Below, piece by piece: positions 1 through 9,507 of a DNA stretch of 64,000 bases. A program made the position numbers and the translations under genes. The stretch's first letter is position 1. Every line of letters starts with the position of its first letter. This DNA is from Hericium rajendrae. Lineage: Eukaryota > Basidiomycota > Agaricomycetes > Russulales > Hericiaceae. The notes under the pieces were generated by a model. It saw nothing but the letters and a program-made list of their open reading frames with translations. It made no database searches and was not told where the DNA came from. The stretch is taken from assembly GCA_033439255.1 (NCBI GenBank), contig CM065878.1:930001-994000 (forward strand). The letters run 5' to 3'.

Positions 1-439
1 ATTGAAAGAATGGGCTTTTCCCTGCTTTTTCCCGAACGCCATCTGCTTGCAGGAATTCTTGCGTTTATATGGATATTAGCGCTACGGCTAGCTTTGCGGA
101 TGAGACCGTTTCATCAGCGTGATCGCGCAATGAGGGCGAATGATGCGCTGCAAGCGGCCTCCGGGAAGACCAAGCCTACGATAAGAAATGGAAATATAAG
201 GCGTGATCAGGAAAGCCATAGAGATATTGTTGTCACCACTTGCACCAGCGAGATATATACATGAGGTCGAAACTCGTAGTCGAAACAGAAATTTATGTGA
301 TCGAGTTCTCTGGATGAGCCCGTGCCACGGCTTTATTCTGCTCTGCTCGTAAGCTGAAGATCATCTTAGCCCCGATGGCGTAGGTTCTACACAGTCAGCC
401 ATGCATCAGAAACAGAGCCAAAATTAAAGAAGAGATGCA
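1..439. other. Unassigned left edge
   Basis: No gene is recognised here. A short open frame on plus (10-264) has no family signature. This is probably the 3' flank of the DUF6593 gene on minus or of a gene to the left. Confidence 0.5.
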
Positions 440-1171
440 CTATGACCTTTCGACCCTCAGCATGGCTGTCTCTCGCCGCTTTCTCTCCACAAGGAGATAA
501 CTCACTATCAGACGCTCAAGGATCAGAGACGTCGAACAGACTGATGCACAAAAGGACGCGCCGATAAGTCTGTCCATCGCCTCAATTGCTTCGGACTTGA
601 CCTCCAGGAACGCATGCTTCGACATGCGGAAAAGGAAGAAGTGGCGGTGGTAGGTGTGGAACTTCGCCAGCGGGCTTTTCTCCTGGTCATCAGCACGCAC
701 GAGCTACGCATGACAGGATCAGCAAATCTCGAGACAATGAAGTTGGGCCGTCGCACCTGAAGACGACGGTGGTGGCTCTTCCAGCGGTACTCAACGCCCT
801 CACCGCCAACGAACGTACCGCCCCTGCAACGCGCATTAATCAGCACCCCGTATGCGCACGGACTGCCCGAAAGCCACCTACCGCTTCTCCTTATCCCACT
901 GCAGAAACTCGGCCTCGCCGATCCACCGTCCGTGCTCGCCGCCGAAGCGCACGCGCGCTTCCTGGCCCTCCGGGCGCTCGAGCTCCGCGATGAGGTTCAT
1001 CTCGCGGGTATCCTTGTCGAGCTTGAAGATCTTCGTGAGCCGCGGGTGCCAGTAGCGCGTGACGATCTCGTAGTAGAACGCGTCGTCGTCGACCGCGATC
1101 GTCGTGTTGCGCAGCGAGTTCGTCCAAAACACCATCCGATGCAGCGGTTCAGGCTTGCGCGGCGGGGGCAT
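440..1171 (-). CDS. DUF6593 domain protein
   Basis: Small protein of a family common in basidiomycetes; its function is not known. The model has three exons (1171-882, 823-757, 703-440) and phases agree across both introns, giving about 206 residues. The start ATG at 1171 opens MPPPRKPEPLHRMVFW. The order of blocks is typical of the family: an N-terminal strand region with FYYEIVTRYW and LTKIFKLDK, then the GVEYRWKSHHRRLQ block in exon 2, and a C-terminal SYLLVERKRRE strand. No signal peptide or membrane segment is seen. Donors read GTAGGT and GTGCGA. It stands alone, transcribed towards the left edge. The family assignment rests on remembered block order, not on a search. Confidence 0.75.
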
Positions 1172-2325
1172 GGTTGACGGAAGAGCTGGGACGATGGCAG
1201 AATAGAATGGGGGTATGTGGATGTGTCAATAGAGAAAGACTAGGATAGCAGAGATACGTGCAAAACCCAAGCGAAGGGAATGAGAGGTATCGGTGTCAAT
1301 CGCCCATGCTCACGCACCACAGTCAAATATACCTTCCCGGCTGCCCCTGGCGTAAACACACACTGCACTCACCTCCATGGCATCTCCGTCAGCCCCTTGT
1401 TCAGAATGGTCTGAGAGTGGAAACTTCGGCGGCACGTAGGGCAGTTCTCCCATGGTGCGACCGGGCCTGCGCGCGCTCCCGGAGCCCGACAGAGCTCCCA
1501 GTGCATTCTCCCGCGCCGCCTGGGAAGAAAGGCGCGAATTCTGCGAGGGTATCCAGCGGTTTGGAGGCGTATGGCAGGTCACAGATATGCAATAGTGCCT
1601 CCGGGACGTGCGTGACCTGATTGACATGGAGCGTATATGACTGGACTTCGATGGCAAGACATGCACCGGGAGGTGATGCACTGTGCAGCATCGGGCTGTC
1701 AGATGATCTGGACTCTGCAAAAGACTTTTTGCATTAGAAATTTGTGAATACCATGAGAGTTATAATAACAAGACAAGGAGGACTTAAGGGTGTTAGTGAT
1801 AGTATGATTCGGGGACTTGGGCTGAATTGTAGCAAGGTCTGTGCCAGCAAAGCACAAGCGGTCATGACAAAAGCGACGAGGAAATCTCAGGCGCTTCAAT
1901 CAGCCCAAGTAAAGCGCTTGATTTGCAAGGGTGGAGAAAGTCACGAAATGAGGCAGAACACTGGCGATGGCTCTCCGAACTTTGACAGATGACGGTCTCT
2001 ACAGAGTCTCTGTGTTATCTTTTTGTCATTGCGACGCGAAGCGTTTACATTATGCTACATGACTCGTATATTCCAGGTGGAAAATCACTACTAATGTCGT
2101 TGAAATACTGCAGACGATGCTAGAATAGGTATGATACGACGGCAGGATGTGTGGATGTGTGGTGAATAAGGTTTATAATCTAAGATGTCCAGGTGTCTGG
2201 TCGTGGTTGGGCCGAGGGCATGCTGTATATATGGACTGAACAAAGGAGGGACGAGCGAGGCAACAAAGCGTGTGGAGCAAATGTAAAGAAAAGATGACGA
2301 GGGAGAAGCAAAAGGCAGCTTCTAT
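1172..2325. other. Intergenic, no clear gene
   Basis: About 1.15 kb between the DUF6593 start and the stop of the MFS gene. It must hold the DUF6593 promoter and the MFS 3' end. Minus-strand open frames at 1310-1720 and 1401-1691 overlap each other, and neither shows a domain or a convincing splice pattern. Confidence 0.5.
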
Positions 2326-4390
2326 CTATGCTGCTGAAGCACGCGCCGAACGCGCACGGATACCTCTTCCGTAGAAGTAGAACAGGTATGGTATAGGGGC
2401 CTGCGCAGTAACATAAGTCAGACAGAGATCGTCGGTAAAAGACGAGGAAAGACTCACGATAGCGAGAGACAAGAACGCAAGTAATGTGCCGGCCCATTCG
2501 TTACCAAGATTATGGTACATAGCAACGATGAAAAGCGGCATCGCAGCACCCATACCACTACGCACAACGGTCTTTGCGGCGAGCGCAGACGCAACGTACG
2601 CAGAGAAGGTCTGGATGAGGTAGGCGTTTGCGCTGGAGTAGATGACGACCATTCCGAAGCCGAAGGGCACGTCGGACAGACACGGTCCAATCCACTTTCC
2701 ACCAGTGGGCGAGACAATCGGTGGAGAGGTCCAGGCGAAGATGAACAGAGCTGTAGCGAAAAAGGTCAGACAACGCTCGGATAGACAGTTACGAATCAAG
2801 ACATACAGAGGGGGACGAAAGGAGCGCCGAACATCATGCCAGGCAGACGATCCTCGGGATCAGCCTTGCCCTTGAGCGCGACCTGCCGCATGTACCTCTT
2901 TTCGAGATATGGGGTGACACAGAGCGCTAAAGCAACGCCGACCAGTACCGGACAGAACGTGAGACCGACAAGGCCGTCGTTGAAGCCCCAGCCTTCGCCA
3001 AAGACGACCGGGAAGGAGAAGAAGAAGGCGTAGAGCAGACCATAGATCATGGCGATGTAGAGCGACATGAGGAGCAGGATAGGCTCAGTGGCGAGCATGG
3101 CGAAAGGACGAATGAGCGTCTCGACGAGGATATCGGAGAAGGGACGGGGGAACAGCTCCTGTTCTGTCACGAGGTTATCCTTTCCAGTTTCCTCACGCAT
3201 TTTCTTGGCGCGACGACGCAAAAGGACAGGTGCATATGTTTCCGGCATGAAAGCGATGAAAATAGACCTTGATTACTCATAAATCAGTACGATTGACACG
3301 AAATAGAAAGCACGAGACATACATCACACCAGCAAAGATCATGTTGACCCAGAGCATCCAGCGCCAACCAATGGTCTCGCCGACGAAGCCACCAACGATA
3401 GGCGCGAGCACAGGCCCGCCGTAAGGCGCGGCGGCGAACAGCGCAATGGCGAAACCGCGCTCATTGTTATCCCAGATGTCGGAGATAGTTCCACCAGCCA
3501 AGGTAAGAGGAGTGCTCGCGAAGATGCCGCACAGAAATCGACAGACGAGCAACGTGCCAATGTTTGGTGCGAGAGCGCAGGGAATGTTGAAGACTGGTGA
3601 AAACGTGATAAGGACGCGCATACCAAGAAAATATCAGAAACTGATACTTACTGACGTAAAGGAAGTATGGAATGGTCCATAGTATTCTGCGACCATAGAG
3701 CTCAGAAAGTGGTGACCATGCTAGCGGCCCGATACTGACGACCACAAGTTAGAACAATACGCACGACTAACGAGATTGTGAAGAATACTGACCCAAAGCC
3801 GACGACCATAAGGGAGACACTAAGCGCAACGACAACATTACTGACACCGAACTCTTTCTCGATATCTCTAAAGTCACCAGTGACAATGGCGCTTCCAAAG
3901 GCCACTGAAACAACAGACCAGGCGGCAACAGCAGTAAGATCTGGAGTAATAGAAGCATTAGCAGCGAAGAAGGATGACAGTAGTGAAAGAACGTACACCA
4001 CTTATAAAGTGGGGTCCAGTTACGAGGATCGTCAGGATCGTCAGGTTTCCAGACGACGAGCTGGACATCCTTCAGCGTCTCTAGTTTCTCGAGATCTCGC
4101 GTAGGATCTCTTGCGAGTCTTGTCGGTGCTCTTGTCAATGCACCGGCGAGGGGAACGGTTCCAGATCTGGCGACTTGACGATACTCGTCAGTGATACCCG
4201 CCTCAAGGTAATCGGTGGTCTCGAAGGGAAAACTAAGATCGGGATTGGCATTGGTATGGGAGGCGGGAAGAATCGCCGGCTCTTGTGGATCAGCGAGCGT
4301 GATAGTTTCAGAATTCGAATCGGAATGAAGAGGAGGCTGGCGGGGGGTATTTTCCCCATGAGGAGCGGAGGTATTGGCCGGAGAAGCCAT
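2326..4390 (-). CDS. MFS transporter, DHA1 drug:H+ antiporter type
   Basis: Predicted plasma-membrane exporter of drugs, polyamines or similar small molecules. Seven exons fit: start ATG 4390, first exon to 3997, last exon 2400-2326. The N-terminal tail of about 120 residues is hydrophilic and ends in DDPRNWTPLYKW, the usual lead-in to TM1 of fungal DHA1 carriers. Motif A appears as SPLSELYGRR. The TM4-5 region has RFLCGIFASTPLTLAGG and APYGGPVLAPIVGG, a variant of the antiporter motif C in which Ala replaces a usual Gly. A central loop (PETYAPVLLRRRAKK onward) separates the two six-helix halves. The C-terminus is short (FYFYGRGIRARSARASAA). Substrate cannot be told from sequence. Confidence 0.88.
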
Positions 4391-4642
4391 TTGGGGAGAG
4401 GGAGACGAGGGGGGTCGAGAATGGCGGAAAGTTCATCTTTTCCACGGCCATGGGTAGTATTTATACAAGGATGTTTTGGAGAGATGGAGATGGGACGACT
4501 CTGCATCTTCGGCGACGTTCGCTACAAGTCCTTGCCAGTCGTGCCGCTCGAGGTCGGAATGGCTTTTGGAGTCAGGTGGCGCCCCGGAGTGGGCGCAAAA
4601 GGTAACTAGTTAGAACCGTTCGGCGAGCTCTGTAATCTGATC

Positions 4643-4750
4643 AGGGAAGTACACAGTACCCGCTGCAAGCCGATGCAAGGAAGGAAGCACTCGCGCTGCA
4701 AAGCTCGTTGCAGTCGCGGCCGACCCCGGCTTGCTTCGGAGTCTGAAGGC
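4643..4750 (-). repeat. Left arm of an inverted repeat
   Basis: The reverse complement of 4643-4750 matches 5459-5513 almost base for base in two blocks: TTCAGACTCCGAAGC followed by CAAGCCG and GTCGGCCGCG, then ACTGTGTACTTCCCT against ACTGTGTACTACCCT. This arm carries about 45 bp extra between the two blocks. Confidence 0.7.
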
Positions 4751-5272
4751 TTGCCAAATTCGGTCGCCGGCACCACGGCAGACCACAGCCCACAGTACGT
4801 TCGAGTCGTGCATTTTGCCTCCCCATCTTTGAGCCTGAATGGATACATGCCGACGCTGTGTACAGCTTCTGTCTCTGTCTGGATCACCTTATGCACAGCA
4901 CATACTGGTCGTTAGGTCCGCCTCGGCCTCATGCACGTAATTGAAAATGATCAATAAATCAATAAATCAGTAAATCAGGCAGGCAATCAATCAATCAATC
5001 GTGCATTTTGCAACTTGCAGCCTTTATATAAGTTTTTTAACACTTCGATTATCTCGGTTATACATACCTTACAATTAGATGGTCTTACTCAGACTGGATG
5101 GTCAGCACACCGCTGAGTGGTTAAAAAGCAAGGACATTCAGCTCGAACCCAAATGGCCATTCTGTTTATTGTTATTTTCGAGACCATCGGTACACTGTGA
5201 GATTATTCCGGCCAACTCCTTCAGAAGCGCGGAGGGGCATCTCGATCAACTCGGTTCAACCGTGCCATTCCC

Positions 5273-5374
5273 AACTGAGCACATTGCCACGGACTGCGCG
5301 AATTTCACCATATATTTTATGCCAAGTTCGGATGGAAGTCGCTATGTTTGGCAGTGGTTTTCACGCTGTAGGGA
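5273..5374 (+). repeat. Fragment resembling the left end of the CACTA element
   Basis: About 100 bp aligns with 27575-27672, the left terminus of the CACTA transposon, from ACTGAGC through GCGAATTTC and GGAAGTCGCTATGTTT to GTGGTTTTCACG. I estimate roughly 80-85% identity by eye. No matching right end is seen nearby, so it is a solitary relic of a related, not identical, element. Confidence 0.6.
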
Positions 5375-5458
5375 ATTGAATGGAATCTCACATATGTACT
5401 CGGGAAGTTGGACAATGTCAACGGTAGGCGCTGGTGTTGGTAATACGCTACCGGCACG

Positions 5459-5513
5459 CGTTCAGACTCCGAAGCCTCAAGCCGAGTCGGCCGCGGGAAC
5501 TGTGTACTACCCT
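5459..5513 (+). repeat. Right arm of an inverted repeat
   Basis: Pairs with 4643-4750 in opposite orientation, enclosing about 0.7 kb. It lies just upstream of EXO5, so it could be part of that gene's promoter. It may mark a small non-autonomous DNA element; flanking target duplication was not identified. Confidence 0.7.
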
Positions 5514-5650
5514 ATTGGCCAGCGCGCCAGCACGTGCCGTCCATGAGCTGCATCCGACGCGTCTCACTTGACACGTCCCTCCTGCTTTCCTCCTCCTCGC
5601 ATGCCCAGACCCGAAGCAGCCCGTCCAGTATCACTACCGGGATTAGAAGC

Positions 5651-7871
5651 ATGTCTCCGCCAGATTCTCCTGAAGATGAATACGCAGCATACGACCTCTC
5701 CGAATTTACCGCCGAGGACCTCGCCGCGATTGATGCGCTCGCGGCAGAGCCCCAATCGCAACTCGGTGGCCCGAGAATCTCTATCGAGCTCGAGTGCGCG
5801 ACTGATGCCTTTTCTGGTTCTATCAAGGGCAAGGGCAAGGAAAAGAAGAAGGTCGTGTCGCCGAGCCCGTTCCAGCGCTACAGGCGGAATAATTATCTGT
5901 CCGTCACGGACCTGGTCTCGCCATCGTGGTGAGCATCGCCATGTAACGCTTCTTGTACGCCATGTGCTGAAGTAGTTGCTATGGAAAGGTGCGAGGTCCA
6001 GTTTGACTATGGTCTGAGGCAAGGCAGGTCGCGCAAGGTTGAAGACAGGCCCGCATCGTTCACCTCTGCGAAGGGCAAGACGATCACGGTGAAGCAGAAA
6101 GTCGCAGTCCGTAATGACATCATTCAGAAGCGGGGTAAGGTAAGTATTTCCCGTCCTCGAAAGGTAGATGTCACGAACATCCGCCTACCCAGCGAGTACA
6201 CAAGAAACTGGAGAGGGAAGTGCGTCCAGAAGAAGTCAAGGTAGACATCAATGTCGAGGAAGAACGTTGGGCGCTGCGGTATGCTATTCCTGCCTTTCTT
6301 CTTTCAGCGTGATCTTACAACATCGCCTGTCCAGTCTGGTCAATATGATTTCATGTTTAGACAGCCTGATGGAGTTAGGACTATGTGTGAGTTGCCATTG
6401 TAACCCGTCTACCTGCAATGCCAAATGCACAATCCGATCCGCAGCGTGAAATGCCGATATTCGGTATAATGCATGATCAAGTCATAATCGGTATAATGGT
6501 AAGAAGCTTATTGTGCGGGCTGTTTTTGTACGAATCATAAGCCAACTAGGACGAGGTTACGCGGAAACCGATACCAGAGCCGGATCTGTCTCTGAGTCCC
6601 TCTGCTAAGAGACCATCGCCCTCCACACACGGGACGCCCAAGAAAGCAAAGAAACAACGCACACCTTCATCCACACCCTCCGCCCAGCACTCAATAACAT
6701 CCTTTTTCCTTCCCTCCCAAACGACTTCACACGCCCACCACCGTCCTCCGCCTAGCCACACCCTCTACATCAGTGACACAAAGACGCGGCGTTCCGACAC
6801 ATTACCCTCTGTCGCCGACGCGCAGCCCTCTCGACTTCAACTCATGCTCTACCACCGCCTGCTCTCCGCGCTGCTCTCGCCTGTGTTCCCCTTCGCTGAT
6901 CTGTGGCGCCGCCTGAATGTCGACCCATTCGCGCCGCTGTCGCAGCGGTTTCTCACACAGTCAGGGCTCATGCCCGATACCCCGGACGGTGTGATCGGCG
7001 GGTTCCCAAGCTGCCTGGACGACCTCGAGGACGTGTGGCGCACGGCGGTTGAGATGCTGCATGTCAACGGCGTCGCGTCGGAGCTGACAGTCGTGTATCG
7101 CGCGCAGCGCCGGCGGAAGGTCAAGGCCAAAGACGCGGGAGGAGGGTCGGCCTCGCCTGCGTCCGACACGGACGCGCCGTCAAAGGAGGATCATGAGGTC
7201 GCGCAGGCGATGGAGTTGAGTTTGCTGACGGCAGGCGCGGATCCGGATCTGCAGCAGGCTATTTTTGCTAGCTTACAGACGCCGAGTGCAGTTGTGAGGG
7301 ATGGTGATTTGCTCTCGATTCTGCGTGACTTTGCTGCCGACAAGCCATCGACGGAGGCCGTAGAGCGAGCGTCGTCAGAACCACTGCCCGTAAATGTTTC
7401 GACACAGGTTGATTCCAGCATGGACCAGGTGGCACATAGTCAAGGTTTGTTTTTCGCAGTCTCGCAGACCTAATTTGCCTGCGTTGCTGATAGTTACTAT
7501 CTAGATGTCGTTGGGGTGTCGAACCGTCCACTTTCGCCGCCGGTCCCTGCAAAGTCAGACATACTGGGCACGCGAACGTTCTCTATGAACCTTTTGCTGC
7601 TGCACGTGCACGTCGGAGACATCCTACGATGGTGGCATGGCGAGCGACTACCGCAAGGGGTGGATATCGAGCATTCGGGACGATGCTTGTAGGTGTCTTC
7701 TCGTACCTTCCAGCACATGAACTCATAGAAGCGTTTAGCTCATGTGAGTACCACGACGATTGTGAATGGAGGGAGAGTAAGGCTGCAGAAATGGCCCTAC
7801 GGTCGAAACACAAAGGATCGGAGAGCCGTTCGCCATCGGTCGGGGCGGGGACGACTTCGGCTGGTCTGTGA
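5651..7871 (+). CDS. EXO5: Exonuclease V (EXO5/DEM1 family)
   Basis: Single-strand DNA exonuclease of the PD-(D/E)XK fold with a 4Fe-4S cluster, used in mitochondrial DNA maintenance in yeast and in nuclear repair in other eukaryotes. Eight exons keep phase (5651-5928, 5989-6139, 6193-6278, 6335-6386, 6445-6498, 6550-7444, 7505-7688, 7739-7871), about 610 residues. Conserved blocks in order: SVTDLVSPSWCEVQFDYGL with the first cluster Cys (about residue 94), RLVNMISCLDSLMELGLC, REMPIFGIMHDQVIIGIM, the catalytic YISDTKTR, QLMLYHRLL, and a C-terminal C-x2-C-x5-C (GRCFSCEYHDDC) for the cluster. An in-frame ATG at 5543 would add 36 Ser/Arg-rich residues that could act as a mitochondrial presequence. 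Low-complexity Ser/Pro insert at about residues 230-280. Confidence 0.93.
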
Positions 7872-8183
7872 AGTTGTACATTGTATTTTTGGATTATTGT
7901 GCTTTCCTATGCATGTCTTTCTTTCGCTATTGTAACACTATCTAGATATCTGTCCGCATATCTCAGACCTTGACGAGCTACGAATAGGCTCGTGGCGACT
8001 GGCCAACGGGGTCACGAAGTAAGGTTCACCATATAAGGCAACTACGCAGGGATAGCAACTGCAGCAGTTTAGCGCCGGCAGTTCAGTGCCGTCGCGACGT
8101 GCTTCAGAATCATTACGACCTCGTCTAGCCCATGTAAACGCTCCTTGTTCTTTTTATATACTTCAACGTCTTCAAACCCAACC

Positions 8184-9214
8184 ATGAAGATGGAGGGCTG
8201 GGAGGACCGCCTCCACTCCTCGTTCCTCGGTGAACACGTCCTTTTCACGGGACTGCGTCTCGAATCGTTCGGGTGCTTCCTTTTGGCTTCCGTTCTGACT
8301 GTTGTGGTGTGCTTTGCGGAACGGTGCGTGGATAGCTGCTTCTGACGCGGTGTCTAGGCGCTGATGTCTAGGTTGATAGCTCATTGACGTTGGCGTTGTC
8401 GCGCCATTGGTCGCCTTTTCGCTCTGTGCGTCGGTCCAGGGTCCGCAACGCCCTTTGGAGGACGGTGCTATATTGGCTGGTGACGCTGCTGCGGTTGTAC
8501 GCGTCTTTCTACTGCGGGCTTCACTGTTGTTCTGATCACTGTGATATAGACTGTACATGCTCATCTCCATGACATTCCATGTGTGGTGCGTTCTTGACGC
8601 GCGGGTCAAGTCCAATTTTCCGCTGACATTATCACGCCATTCTTAGGTTGATTCTAATAATAGTGAGTCTTCCATTCTGCTGAGCGTGAGGATCATCATC
8701 CTATTGACACTATCGTCAGGTCACCGCGCTGTCCATAGGGCAATTCACCATCGAATGCCTCGACTACTCCCAATCCCACCCCCATCGCGATCAGGACCAC
8801 GAGTACGCCTCCTCGTACCCCTTCCAAAACATCCCATCATAGATCCTATTTCCCCTTACCAGATCTTATCGTCTCCACGAGCCCCTGCTCTCCCCACCCT
8901 CCCCACTCGCAGACAAGCCCTTCACCCGTCCGCGCGCCAAGTCAAAGTCGAAGCCCGCGAGTCTCTTCATCCACCCGAACCAGTCGAATCTCTCGCGCGC
9001 CGACGCAGCGGCGGTCGAGCTCGGCCTGCACGGCTCGACGGAGCGCGTGAAGGCGCACGGCGTGCACGAGGACGACATCGCGTGGGAGCACGGCAAGGGG
9101 CGCGACGTCGCGCGCGAGCTGCTCGGTCGCACGAGTGCGCATGCGCGGTCGGAGTCGCAGCAGAAGCTGTTTAGGATAGCGGATGGGCAGAACGATGAGG
9201 AAGATGAGGTGTGA
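8184..9214 (+). CDS. Ctr-family copper transporter
   Basis: High-affinity Cu(I) uptake or vacuolar copper channel; Ctr proteins act as trimers. Six exons keep phase: 8184-8323, 8380-8496, 8550-8585, 8647-8662 (only 16 nt), 8720-8802, 8863-9214, about 247 residues. TM1 is FGCFLLASVLTVVVCFAER. After a basic loop, TM2 holds the M-x3-M signature in YMLISMTFHVW, then TM3 starts as LILIIVTALSIGQFTIE. The N-terminus is short and has only MKM, so Met-rich copper-gathering motifs are missing. The last exon adds about 117 residues of acidic/basic cytosolic tail not typical of the family. If the last intron (8803-8862) is kept, translation stops at TAG 8840. A TATATA box lies just upstream. Confidence 0.85.
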
Positions 9215-9507
9215 GTAGTGGATTGCATGTGTTGCAGCCTCATGTAGGATGGGTACTTTCTCATTTCGTGTTGTCTTGACTACATCGTTGCATATTATCG
9301 TTTGCCCATTCGCATACATAGATCTTTAGCGTAAACATCGCAATATCAAAGCCCAAAAGGACACCACTTCGCATGAATCATAACTGGATTAGTCCAATAA
9401 TTGTTGCACTCGAGATTCATGCAAGTACAACATGCATATGTGCTTAATAACAGTTTCTACGGCCCTTCTATTCTATCATAACACCCTTCTCGACTGGAAG
9501 CTTATGC
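9215..9507. other. Convergent 3' intergenic
   Basis: Short convergent gap between the end of the copper transporter and the end of the DHX57-like helicase. No gene seen. Confidence 0.6.

Larger units (their letters stand above)
4391..5542. other. Divergent intergenic region MFS/EXO5
   Basis: About 1.15 kb upstream of both the MFS gene (minus) and EXO5 (plus), so it carries both promoters. It holds an inverted repeat pair (4643-4750 and 5459-5513), AT-rich short repeats of the ATCAATCA/AATAAATC kind near 4948-5001, a TATATAAG box near 5025, and a fragment like a CACTA transposon end at 5273-5374. Confidence 0.6.

Noticed and set aside
1310-1720. Overlapping minus frames between DUF6593 and the MFS gene
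   Set aside because: No domain and no consistent exon structure.
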